From Streptomyces sp. IMTB 2501 (GTDB taxonomy: Bacteria; Actinomycetota; Actinomycetes; Streptomycetales; Streptomycetaceae), in assembly GCF_001953885.1 (NCBI RefSeq), contig NZ_MQUS01000001.1, positions 839,569-903,568 on the forward strand: a stretch of 64,000 nucleotides of DNA, given 5' to 3'. A program made the translations under genes and the position numbers. Below, in pieces: positions 54,601-64,000 of the stretch (positions are counted from its first letter, which is position 1; every line of letters starts with the position of its first letter). The notes below the pieces were generated by a model. It saw only the letters and a list, made by a program, of their open reading frames with translations, was not told the DNA's origin and did not search any database.

Positions 54601-55080
54601 GAGGAGCGGGCCGAACGGCTGCTGGGGCTGGTGCGGGACGAGGCCCGGGCGGTGCTCGGCATTGAGGAGATCGAGAACGAGCTGCCCTTCAAGGACCTCG
54701 GTTTCGACTCGCTGACCGCTGTCGAGTTCCGCAACCGGCTCAACGAGGCCACCGGCCTCCGGCTGACCGCCACGCTCGTCTTCGACCACCCGACACCGGT
54801 GGCGCTCACCGAGCACCTCGCAGTCGAGCTGGCCCCGCGCACCGAGGACGGCCCGCGCGACGAGCACGACACCGTTCGGGCGGCGCTCGCCGCCATCCCG
54901 GTGGCCCGGCTCCGCGAGGCCGGCCTGCTGGACAGTCTGCTCGAACTCGCCGGACTGCGGCCCGCGCCGGACTCGGCCGCGGCCGGTGAACCCGGCGGCG
55001 CGTCGATCGACGCGATGGACGCCGAGAGCCTGATCAGCATGGCCCTGGACGACCTCGTCGAGGACGACGACGCCCTGTGA
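39700..55080 (+). CDS. Type I modular PKS, modules 3-5 (three KS-AT-DH-KR-ACP modules)
   Basis: This giant 5126-residue synthase starts at ATG 39700 (AGGAGTGG upstream) with a docking coiled coil. Module 3: KS C206, AT S644 plus HAFH (malonyl), DH H944, KR Tyr1484 with LDD, ACP S1650. Module 4: KS C1868, AT S2312 (GHSQG) with YASH at 2413-2416 (methylmalonyl), DH H2616, KR Tyr3147, ACP S3316. Module 5: KS C3534, AT S3979 with HAFH at 4072 (malonyl), DH H4269, KR Tyr4843, ACP S5004. All DHs keep both catalytic motifs, and KRs 4 and 5 read LAD where LDD is usual. There is no ER, so a conjugated triene with one methyl branch is expected. The module 5 KS has an atypical [16 protein letters not shown] segment. 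The C-terminal acidic docking tail ends LVEDDDAL. Confidence 0.95.
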   Translation: MTNDEKLLSYLKRVSADLAQTRQRLREVETQDREPIAIVGMSCRFPGGVTTPEEFWQLVHDGTDAIGDFPEGRGWDVDALYDPDPDATGKTYVRRGGFLDDAAGFEPDFFGISPREAVAMDPQQRLLLEVSWEALERSRIAPDSAQGARIGVFAGTNGQDYKDLLARMPEDSEAALGTGVLAAVISGRISYTLGLEGPAVTIDTACSSALVAVHLAVQALRNKECALALAGGATVMSTPNNFIAFSRQRGLALDGRCKSFADAADGTGWSEGAGMLVLERLSDARRNGHEVLAVVRGSAVNQDGASNGLTAPNGPSQQRVIRAALTGAQLGPADVDLLEAHGTGTTLGDPIEAQALLATYGQDRPADTPLWLGSVKSNIGHTQAAAGVAGIIKAVMAIRNQVLPKSLFADEPSTKVDWDQGQVRLLTENRPWTDPGRPRRAAVSSFGASGTNAHTILEEAPAEETAEADARSAPPLVPWVLSGRTERALREQAARLVASAGELDAVDVAHSLAATRTAHQYRAVVLGADRDTLVAATDRVAEGGQGAASGRVRKGQTAFLFTGQGSQRAGMGRELYTHFPVFTRAVDEICGFFGDDLRDLMFGDDPEPLNRTARTQTALFAFEVALYRLVESWGVTPDYLAGHSIGEIAAAHVAGVLDLKDATTLVAARGRLMQALPEGGAMIAVRATEEEVRPLLTERVGIAAINGPDSVVISGDAAEAEAVAARFGKSRRLKVSHAFHSPLMEPMLDDFRAIVRSLTFRRATIPVVSNVTGTLATQDLATPDYWVRHVREAVRFHDGIRALASEGVTRYLELGPDAVLTAMARECLAADGTDTDAVLAAATRRERDETETLLTAVARMYVGGATVDWTALFTGARTVDLPTTAFQRDRFWPEAVTSVGDVGSAGLDSADHPLLGAATVLADSDGAVLTGRLSVRTHAWLADHVVGGSVVVPGTAMVELAVRAGDQVGCGRLEELALEVPLVLPQDDGVRVQVAVGAPDPSGARTVHVYARAESAPAGEPWTLHASGLLAAGTGTPGTRLDVWPPEGAEPLDTTGLYERHAAAGLEYGPVFQALTAAWRRGEEVFAEVRLPERPAADAPRFGLHPAAFDAALHSLALLGDGSADDTARLPFMFAGVTLHAVGASVLRARLVSTGPDAFAVDLADATGAPVATVTSLAARPLTNLRAARDTTADALFTLDWQPLPLETDAPDTDHRVLHSTPGADAAAVREALHSALAALQDDDPRPLAVVTYGAVSVAGEDVPDLAGAAVWGLVRSAQSENPDRFVLLDLEPGADAVAVLPGVLASGEPQVALRSGAARAARLVRAEVPEESGALNFDAEGTVLLTGATGGLGPVLARHLVTAYGVRHLALLSRSGNSGDLIAELAGLGATATAHACDVADRDALAAVLAGISASRPLGAVVHAAGVLDDGVVSSLTPERIDTVLAPKALGALHLHELTDGVSAFVLFSSVAGTVGAPGQGNYAAANALLDALAAHRHAHGAPALSLAWGPWAPSGGMTSSLDEADRARMARGGMTALSAEDGTSLFDRAVRTGRPALAPVRLNLPALRAQGSGLAPVFRALAGRPVRREAAAEGADVTFAERMAALGEEERAEALLHTVRAHVAAVLGHAKPDSVETDRAFKDLGFDSLAAIELRNSLSAELDQRLSATLVFDHPSPEALAVHLGTLVGGALTGARRGRRTVKARADEPLAIVGLACRYPGDVRSPEDLWRLVADGTDAITPFPANRGWDADRIVDPARQRPDTSYVGEGGFLHDAGEFDAAFFGISPKEAVVMDPQQRLLLEASWEALESAGIDPHSLKGSRTGVFAGVQYHDYFGSFGSGSIISGRIAYTLGLEGPSLSVDTACSSSLVALHLAAQSLRQGESSLALVGGVAVMATPETFIEFSRQGALAPDARTRAFADAADGTVWGEGVGVMVVERLSDARRNGHEVLAVVRGTAVNQDGASNGLTAPNGPSQERVILEALENARLTTADVDIVEAHGTGTTLGDPIEAQALLATYGQERSTDTPLWLGSVKSNIGHTQAAAGVAGVIKMVMAMRHGVLPQTLHVDQPSTKVDWDAGQVRLLTEQRDWPQQGRPRRAGVSSFGISGTNAHVILEQAPPAPAEPDHTGPEGLAVPWLLTAKTPAALAGQAAALLGHLDTHPDLDPSHIGWTLATARARFAHRAAITGADTAELRGALAALADGTTARTLVEGTAAGRARPVFVFPGQGSQWSGMATQLLDDSPAFAARMAECAAALAPYTDWDFHTELRGDLDRVDVVQPLLWAVMVSLAHTWSAYGVTPAAVIGHSQGEIAAACAVGALSLQDGARVVALRSQAIAELLSGSGGMMSVAEGADAVRARLTAWDGRLSVAAVNGAASTVVSGDPDALDELQARLREEKVRAKRLPVDYASHSTHVETLRERLADVLDGIEPRATQVPFYSTVTGAPIDTTELGAGYWYTNLRGTVLFEDAVRAAVADGHQLFIESSPHPVLTVGIQETDDAVAAVGSLRRDEGGRDRLLTALGEAFTHGAGVDWAAVAEGRRPRRVPLPGYAFQREWYWLDSTATGADVTSAGLAPTDHALLGAAMVRADSEGAVLTGRLSPGIQPWLEDHRVGGRLLFPGTGHLELALRAGDQVGCGDIAELTLHAPLVLPDHGAVQLQVVVGTPEGDTRPVTIWSRPESPDEELAWTRHADGLLAPTGTLAATADPLTAWPPQGAEAISLDGLYDELAALGLRYGPLFQGLRAAWRTEDGLYAEIASDASPDGFGLHPALSDAALHTVGLTDAAGEEALLPFAWSGVRLHATGATALRVRVRPTGEGTVSLALADPTGAPVATVDSLTLRPLKTAALAAAARSARAGALYRVDWVPAPAAPAADAATDVIRAPAGVSAAETRAAIDTVLDELRARLADDDHTLVAITGTDPAGAAVGGLVRSAQSENPGRIVLVEADEEPDAERLAEAVATGEPHLAFRDGAWLAPRLARVTDGPDTGESPGLGTGTVLLTGATGALGGILARHLVAERNVRHLLLLSRSGATDGLVTELTELGAEVTSVACDVADRAALTAVLDAVPADRPLTAVIHAAGVLADGVLGSLTAERIDTVFRPKVDAAWNLHELTADLDLSAFVLFSSSAATLGSPGQANYAAANAYLDALAAHRRALGLPAHSLAWGLWAQAGGMTGTLDETDLTRIARGGVAPLETAEGVALFDAAVRGDDPAVLPVKLDMASLRAQGEGLAPLFRALVPVRRAGAATGQSATGGADALRERLAGLLEGEREPFLTELVQNHVATILGYRSAQDVGRTLAFKELGFDSLAAVELRNRLTAATGLRLPATLVFDHPTPTELAGYLFGELTGTLTEETVRTAPRSAADDEPIAVIGMACRFPGDIASPEDLWRLVAEGRDAIGEFPNDRGWDVDNLYDPTLDRPGTSYTRHGAFLYDAADFDPAFFAMDEEEAEVTDPQQRLLLETSWEALERASIDPATLRGSDTGVFAGVMYHDYFGSFGSGSVVSGRVAYTLGLEGPTLSVDTACSSSLVALHLAARSLRDGDCSLALAGGVTVMATPGTFVEFSRHRGLSRDGRCRPFADAADGTGFGEGAGVLLLERLSDARRNGHKILAVLRGTAVNQDGASNGISAPNGPAQQRVIRRALRAAGVGAAEVDVVEAHGTGTTLGDPIEAQALIATYGAEHTEDSPLWLGSVKSNLGHTQAAAGVAGVIKMVEAIRNETLPASLGVDRPSRHVEWEGAGVRLLTENRPWPDPGRPRRAAISSFGISGTNAHVIVEAAPAEEPEPPHTAPPVDTVPWLLSGHTPDALRAQATRLLEHLSAAPDTDPHRLAGALAHARTRLGHRAAVLGRTRDELIAGVRALTEGRTPRAGALGTATDGRLAFLFSGQGSQLPGMGTRLAAAFPAFAAAFDEIRTHLDPQLDRPLADVLDSAELLERTEYTQPALFAVEVALYRLLESFGVRPDTLAGHSVGEFAAAHVAGVLGLKDACTLVAARGRLMQALPEGGSMIAVQATEDEVTPLLGGGVGIAAVNGPRSVVVSGPAGPARALAAHFERTKELAVSHAFHSSLMEPMLEEFREIAASLSYGTLRIPLVSTLTGAPAAPDELSTPEYWVRHTREAVRFADAVTALHDAGVRHFAEVGPGSALSTAAGECLPDGTAVVPLLRKDREESEALLSGLAALHVHGAAVDWTALLPHRDGSDLPTYAFQRSRYWMTGDLGLPRPAADHPLLGTAVELAGADGTLYTGRLSLADHPWLADHSVGGVPLLPGTAFVEMALAAGARVGCGMVEDLTVTEPLVLPEDGAVRLQCTVGEPDASGARAFRVYAATADGDPWTTHATGLLRPAEERGAHDLTAWPPPGAEPVDLDGVYERLAELGAEYGPRFQGLRAAWRRGDEAYAEVAVSTDGAAFGLHPALFDSALHTIGLRTGAEERMTLPFAWNGVELYTRGARALRVRIAPAGTGAVRIEAADETGRPVARVASLSLREVDPQRIAAAAAGGHDDLFALDWMPLSVPAAPQAGRWTVLGAGREELAGALAGEVAEVAVAAGLAEAAEQAPDTLVVVHTGGDGPDANRAGVRELLARVQDWLADARFADTTLVVSTKGATGPENVADPGAAAAWGLIRSAQSEHPDRLVLADLDDTDASRRLLPSAVASGEPQLALREGRLSVPRLVRAPRLAESAPADWSGGVLVTGGTGALGRLIARHLVTAHGAERLVLLSRSGPEGPGAAELSEELTALGAQVTIVACDAADRAALARVLDENPVSAVVHTAGVLADAVLTSLTPERLDTVLRPKLDAAWNLHELTRERPLKAFVLFSSAAGLLGSPGQAGYAAGNTFLDALAAHRRSHGLPAVSLAWGAWAGSGGMADRLGDTDSRRIASGGVLALDAEAGLALFDTGVGRAEPVLLPARLDLAPREAARIAPLLRSLVRAPRRTGPGASAAASALRRELAGLAPEERAERLLGLVRDEARAVLGIEEIENELPFKDLGFDSLTAVEFRNRLNEATGLRLTATLVFDHPTPVALTEHLAVELAPRTEDGPRDEHDTVRAALAAIPVARLREAGLLDSLLELAGLRPAPDSAAAGEPGGASIDAMDAESLISMALDDLVEDDDAL

Positions 55081-55106
55081 CGACGCTTGCGACAAGGAAG
55101 AACACC

Positions 55107-58973
<3,867 letters not shown>

Positions 58974-59002
58974 GGGAGGACTGCGCGGCAATATGCCGCG
59001 GG

Positions 59003-59029
59003 GCGCGGTGGCCGAAAGGCCCGCCGTGC
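59003..59029. terminator. Hairpin between convergent PKS4 and PqqD-like genes
   Basis: GGCC-GAAA-GGCC (59010-59021) is extended outward by GCGCGGT (59003-59009) with GCCGTGC (59023-59029), with one bulged C and two wobble pairs. A GNRA-capped stem of about 11 bp between convergent genes suits a bidirectional terminator. Confidence 0.5.
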
Positions 59030-59041
59030 ACCGCGGCTTCT

Positions 59042-59296
59042 TCACTCGCCGGCCGCGCGAAAATGCGCAAGCCATGCATGGATATCGCAGCGGATACTGT
59101 CCGGGTCGACTCCTAATCGCAGGGCGATTTCGTCCGCTGCCAACTCCGGCTGCCAATCGCTGCGCTGGAGCGCCAGCCACACCGTTGTGCCGCGGGGGCC
59201 GCACCGGTGCCGCTTCCCGGTGCGCGCGCAGAGCAGCTCCAGATATCCGTCGGGCCGGACCCGCGCGGTCAGATCGTGGTCAGGCCTGCTGGCCAT
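59042..59296 (-). CDS. PqqD-like / RiPP-recognition-element-type small protein
   Basis: This 84-residue protein starts at ATG 59294-59296 (GGGAAG upstream). The pattern is three beta strands then a winged helix: HDLTARVRPDGYLELLCA, TGKRHRCGPRGTTVWLALQR, AADEIALRLGVDPDSIRCDI, HAWLAHFRAAGE. It resembles PqqD-family domains, the RRE fold that binds leader peptides in RiPP pathways, and occurs as a stand-alone protein in lasso systems. No precursor peptide, cyclase or radical SAM gene is visible nearby. It faces the PKS end and is divergent from the ABC exporter. The family assignment is by pattern and moderately sure; the role is unknown. Confidence 0.6.
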   Translation of the reverse strand: MASRPDHDLTARVRPDGYLELLCARTGKRHRCGPRGTTVWLALQRSDWQPELAADEIALRLGVDPDSIRCDIHAWLAHFRAAGE

Positions 59297-59462
59297 GGGA
59301 CTTCCCGTCTTCCGTGGATTCTTCTGACGGGTGTGACGGTACCCGCAGACACCCCGCGAAACACGACTGTCAACCGGCCCTTTTGAAGAGGAGTCAAGTA
59401 TCCGGTCAAGGTGGAGACACCGCTGCAGAAAGTTCGCGAGCAGCCGCCGAAACCTGGCGTGC

Positions 59463-59486
59463 CGAGGTAGAGAAACCTCTACCTCG
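59463..59486. promoter_or_regulatory. 24-bp palindrome upstream of the ABC exporter operon
   Basis: Perfect 10-base arms CGAGGTAGAG (59463-59472) and CTCTACCTCG (59477-59486) flank AAAC. It lies in the 288-bp divergent region between the PqqD-like and ABC genes. A TAATCT at 59529-59534 could be a -10 with no good -35 behind it. The palindrome would then sit upstream of the polymerase site, as an activator site would. The regulator is not in the window. Confidence 0.65.
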
Positions 59487-59584
59487 AACCGGCCGGAGAA
59501 TGCCAATGTGCCGCAGCCGCAGCGTTCCTAATCTGGTTCACAGACACCGCGTGAGAAGCGCGATATCTCATAGGGGAGCCCGCA

Positions 59585-60388
59585 GTGCACACTTCACAGG
59601 ACCTTCGCATGGCGGAGGCGGTACGGCTCGACGCCGTGTCGAAGACCTATGGCCGAGGAGACAGCCAGGTGGCCGCGCTCCGCGGGCTCACCATGAGCTT
59701 CGCCGACGGCACCTTCACCGCCGTGATGGGCCCGTCCGGGTCCGGCAAGAGCACCTTCCTGCACTGCGCCGCGGGACTGGTCCAGCCCAGCTCCGGCAAG
59801 GTCACCGTCGGCGGCACCGACCTCGCCGGCCTGGACGACACCCAGCTGACCAAGCTGCGCCGGAACCGGATCGGCTTCATCTTCCAGTCCTTCAACCTGC
59901 TGCCCGCGCTGACGGTCATGCAGAACATCACGCTGCCGCTGCAACTGGCCGGACAGCGGCCCGACAAGGGCCTGATCCGCAACGTCGTACAGCGGGTGGG
60001 ACTGAACGAGCGCCTCGGTCACCTGCCGGCCCAGCTGTCCGGTGGCCAGCAGCAGCGCGTCGCCATCGCCCGCGCCCTGGTGACCCGGCCCGCCGTGGTC
60101 TTCGCCGACGAACCCACCGGCGCCCTCGACACCCGCACCGCCGCGTCCGTCCTCGCGCTGCTGCGCGAGTCCGTCGACACCGCCCGCCAGACCCTGGTCA
60201 TGGTCACCCACGACCCGGTCGCCGCCTCCTACGCCGACCGCGTGGTCTTCCTCGCCGACGGCACCTTCGCCGGCGAACTGCACCGGCCGACCGCCGATGC
60301 CGTGGCCGCCCGGATGACCAGGCTCGGCGCCTGGGAGGACGACACCCAGCGGCAGAGCTCCCCGCTGTCCTCCGGGGGGCGTTACTGA
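59585..60388 (+). CDS. ABC transporter ATPase (MacB/LolD type)
   Basis: This 267-residue ATPase starts at GTG 59585 after AGGGGAG; ATG 59609 is an internal alternative. It has Walker [10 protein letters not shown] (residues 49-57), a Q-loop in [19 protein letters not shown], signature LSGGQQQR near 150-157, Walker [13 protein letters not shown], and a switch His in VMVTHDP. This is the subfamily that pairs with FtsX-type permeases in mechanotransmission or export of lipids, peptides and antibiotics. Its stop overlaps the permease start (TGATG). Position next to the PKS genes suggests product export or self-resistance, which is inferred. Confidence 0.93.
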   Translation: MHTSQDLRMAEAVRLDAVSKTYGRGDSQVAALRGLTMSFADGTFTAVMGPSGSGKSTFLHCAAGLVQPSSGKVTVGGTDLAGLDDTQLTKLRRNRIGFIFQSFNLLPALTVMQNITLPLQLAGQRPDKGLIRNVVQRVGLNERLGHLPAQLSGGQQQRVAIARALVTRPAVVFADEPTGALDTRTAASVLALLRESVDTARQTLVMVTHDPVAASYADRVVFLADGTFAGELHRPTADAVAARMTRLGAWEDDTQRQSSPLSSGGRY

Positions 60389-62898
60389 TGTGGCAGCTGG
60401 CACTGCGCACCCTGAAGTTCCGCAGGACGAGCTTCGTCGCGACCTTCCTCGCCATGTTCCTCGGTGCCGCCATCGTCATCGGCTGCGGCGGCCTGATGGA
60501 GACGGGCGTCCGTATGGCGGCCGACCCGCAGCGCCTCGCCGGCGCCCCGGTCGTCGTCACCGGTGACCAGACCTACGACTCCACCGCCCTGACCGAACGT
60601 CACCGCATCGACCCCGCGCTGGTCGGCACGGTTGCCAAGGTCGACGGCGTGCGCACGGCCGTCGGCGACGTGTCGGTCCCGGCCACCGTCCTCAAGGACG
60701 GAAAGCCGCTGACCGGCAAGTCCGACTCGTACGGCCACGGTTGGGCCAGTGCCCGGCTCACCCCCTATACCCTCGCCGCCGGTGGATCCCCCGCCGCCGG
60801 CGGCGAGGTCGTCCTCGACTCGGGACTGGCCGAGCGCGCCGGCGCCCGTCCCGGGTCCACGGTCGACATCGTCGTCCAGGGCGCCACCCGGCAGTTCCGG
60901 GTCAGCGGCATCGCCGAGCAGCACGGCGGCCACAACCCGCACGCCGCGGTGTTCTTCACGGACGACGAGGCACGCACCCTCGCCGGCGGCCGGATCGACT
61001 CCATCGGCGTCCTGCCCGCACCCGGCAAGAGCGACGCCGCCGTCGCGGACGCGGTCCGCTCGGCGGTCGGCGACCGCGCCGAGGTGCTCACCGGCGAGCA
61101 CCGGGGACTTGCCGAGCTGCCCGGCACGCTCCCCAGCAAGCGCACCGTCGTCATCCTCGCCGCCGTCTTCGGCTCGTCGGTCGTGCTGATCGTCATGTTC
61201 GGCGTCGCCTCCACGCTCGGCCTCTCCCTCCAGCAGCGCGCCCGCGAGATGGCCCTGCTGCGCGCCGTCGGCTCCACCCCCAAGCAGCTGCGCCGCATGA
61301 TCCTCAGCGAGACGGCCGTGCTGTCGGTGGGTTCCGTGCTGCTCGCCCTGCTGCCCGGATGGGCCATCGGCCGGCTGCTGTTCGGGGTGCTGACCTCCAG
61401 CGGCGTGGTGTCGTCGGAGATCGTCTACCACGCCGGCTGGATCCCGATGGCCGTCGGCGCGATCGTCACCGTCCTCGCCGCGGCGGGCGCCACCCGCTTC
61501 GCCGGACGCAAGGCCGCCCGCACCGAACCGGTCGCCGCACTGGCCGAAGCCACCGCCGGCTCCCGCTGGTTCAGCGTGCCCCGGCTGCTGCTCGCTCTGT
61601 TCTTCCTCGCCAACGGCATCGGCCTGGCGATCGCCACCGCAACCGTGATGGACGACGGCCCCACCCTCGCCAGCACCGCAGGACCCGCCTCCGTGCTGTT
61701 CTGCATCGGCCTCGCCCTGCTCGCCCCCGGCATCACCAAGGCCATGGTGGCGCTGCTACGGCTCCCGGTGCGCGCCTTCTCCGGACTCTCCGGCCAGCTC
61801 GCGCTGCGCAACGCCGCCACCGCCAGTGTCCGCATGGCGGGCGCCGTCGCACCGATCGTCCTGCTCATCGGCATCGCCACCGGCACCCTGTACATGCAGT
61901 CCACCGAGGACCACGTCTCCCGGACCTCCTACGACAAGAACATCCTCGCCGACTACGTCCTCGACTCCACGGCGGGCGGGTTCGCCCCCGGCGTCGTCGA
62001 GAAGGTACGCGCCACTCCTGGTGTGGCCGCGGCGTCCGAACTCGTCATCAGCCGCGGCTTCGTGGACCGGCCGGACGGCCTGGCCGACGCCGACCTGCGC
62101 GGAGTCTCCGCCGAAGGCGTGCGCCAGAGCCTCGACCTGCCCGTCGTAGCCGGCTCGCTCGCCGACCTGCGGGGCAACACCGTGGCCCTGTCCGACAAGA
62201 AGGCCCGTGAGTACGGCGTCAAGGTCGGCGACCGGCTACCCATGCACCTCGGCGACGGCACCGCCGTACGTCCCACCGTCGTGGCCCTCTACACCGACAA
62301 CCCCAAGCAGGAGTACCTGACGCTGCCCGCCGCCGCCCTCGCCCCGCACACCGGCGACGGACTGCCGCACCAGATCCTGGTCCGCACCGCGCCCGGCAGC
62401 GGCACCGCGGCCCACGACCGACTCGCCGCGCTGGCCGCCCGGGTGCCCGGCACCGAACTGGACGTCAGCTCCTCGCTCGCCGGCCGGAACAGCCAGATCC
62501 AGCAGATCCTGGTGTCCGCCAACTACACGATCGTCGCCATGATCGTGGGGTACGCCGCCATCACCGTGGTCAACACCCTGGTGTCGGTCACCCGGAAACG
62601 GAGCGCGGAGTTCGGCCTTCAGCGGCTCACGGGCGCCACCCGCGCCCAGGTGATCGCGATGCTGACCGTCGAGGGCGTGCTGATCGGAGTCATCGCCACC
62701 GTCCTCGGCACCATCGCCTCGGCGACGACGATCGTCCCCTACAGCCTCGTCAAGAGCGACTCGTACCTGCCCTCCGGATCCATCGGCATCTACCTCGCCA
62801 TCGTCGGCGGGTCGCTGCTGCTGGTGTTCGGAGCCACGCTGCTGCCCTCCTGGCGCGGTATGCGCAGCCCCGCCGTGGACACGGTGAAGGCCGCGTGA
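60388..62898 (+). CDS. ABC transporter permease, FtsX/MacB-like
   Basis: This 836-residue membrane protein has two FtsX-type units. An N-terminal membrane helix (TSFVATFLAMFLGAAIVIGC) precedes a large extracytoplasmic domain (residues ~45-245). A first bundle follows (VVILAAVFGSSVVLIVMFGV, with QQRAREMALLRAVGSTPKQL as the FtsX signature). Central helices, a second large external domain and a final bundle come next (MIVGYAAITVVNTLVSVTRK, EFGLQRLTGATRAQVIAML). Actinobacterial permeases of this size with duplicated halves usually work with a single ATPase as encoded upstream. A terminator follows. Substrate unknown; polyketide export is context only. Confidence 0.92.
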   Translation: MWQLALRTLKFRRTSFVATFLAMFLGAAIVIGCGGLMETGVRMAADPQRLAGAPVVVTGDQTYDSTALTERHRIDPALVGTVAKVDGVRTAVGDVSVPATVLKDGKPLTGKSDSYGHGWASARLTPYTLAAGGSPAAGGEVVLDSGLAERAGARPGSTVDIVVQGATRQFRVSGIAEQHGGHNPHAAVFFTDDEARTLAGGRIDSIGVLPAPGKSDAAVADAVRSAVGDRAEVLTGEHRGLAELPGTLPSKRTVVILAAVFGSSVVLIVMFGVASTLGLSLQQRAREMALLRAVGSTPKQLRRMILSETAVLSVGSVLLALLPGWAIGRLLFGVLTSSGVVSSEIVYHAGWIPMAVGAIVTVLAAAGATRFAGRKAARTEPVAALAEATAGSRWFSVPRLLLALFFLANGIGLAIATATVMDDGPTLASTAGPASVLFCIGLALLAPGITKAMVALLRLPVRAFSGLSGQLALRNAATASVRMAGAVAPIVLLIGIATGTLYMQSTEDHVSRTSYDKNILADYVLDSTAGGFAPGVVEKVRATPGVAAASELVISRGFVDRPDGLADADLRGVSAEGVRQSLDLPVVAGSLADLRGNTVALSDKKAREYGVKVGDRLPMHLGDGTAVRPTVVALYTDNPKQEYLTLPAAALAPHTGDGLPHQILVRTAPGSGTAAHDRLAALAARVPGTELDVSSSLAGRNSQIQQILVSANYTIVAMIVGYAAITVVNTLVSVTRKRSAEFGLQRLTGATRAQVIAMLTVEGVLIGVIATVLGTIASATTIVPYSLVKSDSYLPSGSIGIYLAIVGGSLLLVFGATLLPSWRGMRSPAVDTVKAA

Positions 62899-62912
62899 GC
62901 CACCCCCTGACC

Positions 62913-62947
62913 GGGCCGTCCCCGCTCCCCCCGGGCGGGGGCGGCCC
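62913..62947 (+). terminator. Terminator of the ABC exporter operon
   Basis: Thirteen-base arms GGGCCGTCCCCGC (62913-62925) and GCGGGGGCGGCCC (62935-62947), with one T-G pair and a 9-base loop, lie 14 bp after the permease stop. Confidence 0.7.
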
Positions 62948-62984
62948 CGCCATGAGCGGCGCGGCGGAATGGGAACATGAAGGC

Positions 62985-64000
62985 ATGAAGACTGTGCCGG
63001 TCACCTGGCGCGGCGTGCTCGGCCGCGCCGCCCTGGACACCCTGGTCGGCGTGGCGATCGCCGCCGGAGCCCTGCTGTCGATCGTCCTCTTCGTCACCAC
63101 CACCTACTTCATCATCATCTCCGTGATCGGCATCGGCTTCCTCGCCCTGCCCTACTGCACGCGCGCGGTGCGCTGGCTGGCCGACCTCAACCGGCGCGCG
63201 GCCGCGCATTCCGGCGTCCCGGTGGAGCGGCCCTACCGGCCCGAGCCGGAGGAGATCGAGAAGGACATCGTCGGCTGGATGCGCCGCTGCAAGTGGATCC
63301 TGACCGATCCCGCGACCTGGCGGGATCTGCTGTGGCTGCTGCTCAACTGCGTCGTCGGCCTGGTCGGTTTCGTACCGGCCGGGCTGCTCTACTACGCGGG
63401 GGAGGGGCTGTTCCTGGCCTGCGGCCTGTGGCGGCCCATCGCGGCCGGCGGACAGGGCCGCTGGTATGCCTCCGTCACGGTCGACAGCTGGCCGGCCGCG
63501 TTCGTCGCGGGTCTGCTGGCGCTCGTCGTGCTCACCGGCTGGGTGTTGCTGAGCCCGCTGGTGCTCAAGGGGTACGCCTACTTCGTCCGCTTCCTGCTCG
63601 GGCCGACCCGGCAGTCCCAGCTGGCCTCCCGGGTGCAGCATCTGTCGGAGACCCGCTCCGGCGCCCTCGACATCCAGGCCGCCGAACTGCGCCGTATCGA
63701 ACGCGACCTGCACGACGGCGCGCAGGCCCGCCTGGTCAGCCTCGGCCTCCAACTCGGCGCGGTGGACCGGAAGATGGCCCAGGACCCCGAGGAGGCGCGG
63801 CGGCTGCTGCGGCAGGCCCGCACCTCCTCCGTACAGGCCCTGAGCGAACTGCGCGACCTGGTCCGCGGCATCCACCCGCCGGTCCTCGCCGAACGGGGCC
63901 TGGCCGATGCGCTGCGGGCCCTGGGCCTGGCCAGCCCCCTGCACGTCACCGTGGTGGCGGACCTGCCCGGCAGGCTGCCCGACCCGGTCGAGTCCGCCGT
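62985..64000 (+). CDS. Sensor histidine kinase (HisKA_3 type), C-terminus beyond window
   Basis: The frame is open from ATG 62985 to the window end, ~338 residues, with no stop; an in-frame ATG at 62952 would add 11. A putative-sensor membrane domain comes first, with hydrophobic segments LDTLVGVAIAAGALLSIVLF, VTTTYFIIISVIGIGFLALP, LLWLLLNCVVGLVGFVPAGL and AAFVAGLLALVVLTGWVLLS. The dimerisation/phospho-acceptor motif is RIERDLHDGAQARLVSLGLQ (His in LHDGAQ), then ELRDLVRGIHPPVL. This is the NarL-partner kinase class common in Streptomyces. The ATPase domain and any response regulator lie outside. It is separated from the ABC genes by a terminator, so a link to export is only suggestive. Confidence 0.9.
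   Translation, partial: MKTVPVTWRGVLGRAALDTLVGVAIAAGALLSIVLFVTTTYFIIISVIGIGFLALPYCTRAVRWLADLNRRAAAHSGVPVERPYRPEPEEIEKDIVGWMRRCKWILTDPATWRDLLWLLLNCVVGLVGFVPAGLLYYAGEGLFLACGLWRPIAAGGQGRWYASVTVDSWPAAFVAGLLALVVLTGWVLLSPLVLKGYAYFVRFLLGPTRQSQLASRVQHLSETRSGALDIQAAELRRIERDLHDGAQARLVSLGLQLGAVDRKMAQDPEEARRLLRQARTSSVQALSELRDLVRGIHPPVLAERGLADALRALGLASPLHVTVVADLPGRLPDPVESA

Overview
The window looks like chromosomal DNA from a Streptomyces or close relative. It is uniformly very GC-rich, with strong third-position G/C bias and GTG starts alongside ATG. The gene set is typical of the genus: a secreted GH19 chitinase, ECF sigma factor with a YCII partner, TetR regulators with palindromic operators, and a large modular type I polyketide synthase (PKS). 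No rRNA, tRNA, CRISPR array or insertion sequence was recognised.

Layout. 1-10.9 kb holds housekeeping and accessory genes: a chitinase start cut by the window edge, a HEAT-repeat protein, htpG, a YheO-like regulator beside a truncated D-amino-acid enzyme relic, a cupin/hydrolase pair facing a TetR gene, an Ada/AlkA-type repair protein, a PEP-mutase-family enzyme and a secreted lamin-tail protein. 11.1-15.3 kb is one gene fusing an assimilatory nitrate-reductase-like molybdoenzyme to a CysJ-like flavoprotein. 15.4-19.4 kb has a CtaG-like copper/oxidase assembly membrane protein, then a two-component system followed by two small exported proteins, closed by a strong terminator. 19.8-25.4 kb has a TetR gene with twin palindromic operators and a translationally coupled three-subunit molybdenum hydroxylase (PaoABC/YagTSR type) with an XdhC maturation factor. 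25.5-29.1 kb has an FAD monooxygenase, a 173-bp duplication, a decayed MarR gene and an ECF42-type sigma factor with its YCII/DGPF partner.

29.4-59.0 kb is the centrepiece: four co-oriented PKS genes giving six extension modules. PKS1 is KS-AT-DH-KR-ACP. PKS2 is KS-AT-KR-ACP. PKS3 is three KS-AT-DH-KR-ACP modules. PKS4 is KS-AT-ACP-TE. Motifs predict malonyl extension everywhere except module 4, which is methylmalonyl. The colinear chain would be a 3-oxo-6-methyl-4,6,8-triene with an 11-hydroxyl and a 12-ene, built on an unknown starter. No loading module, ketosynthase-Q, SARP/LuxR regulator or glycosyltransferase is present, yet PKS1 starts with a docking-like coiled coil. A partner protein encoded elsewhere is therefore likely.

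59.0-64 kb: a small PqqD-like (RRE-type) gene runs convergently into the PKS end. Divergent from it, behind a 24-bp palindrome, lies an ABC exporter operon (ATPase plus FtsX/MacB-type permease). A sensor histidine kinase then runs off the end of the window. Several relics (FabF-type ketosynthase, D-threonine-aldolase-like, MarR, and a small secreted peptide) show that the flanking DNA is decaying between intact operons.
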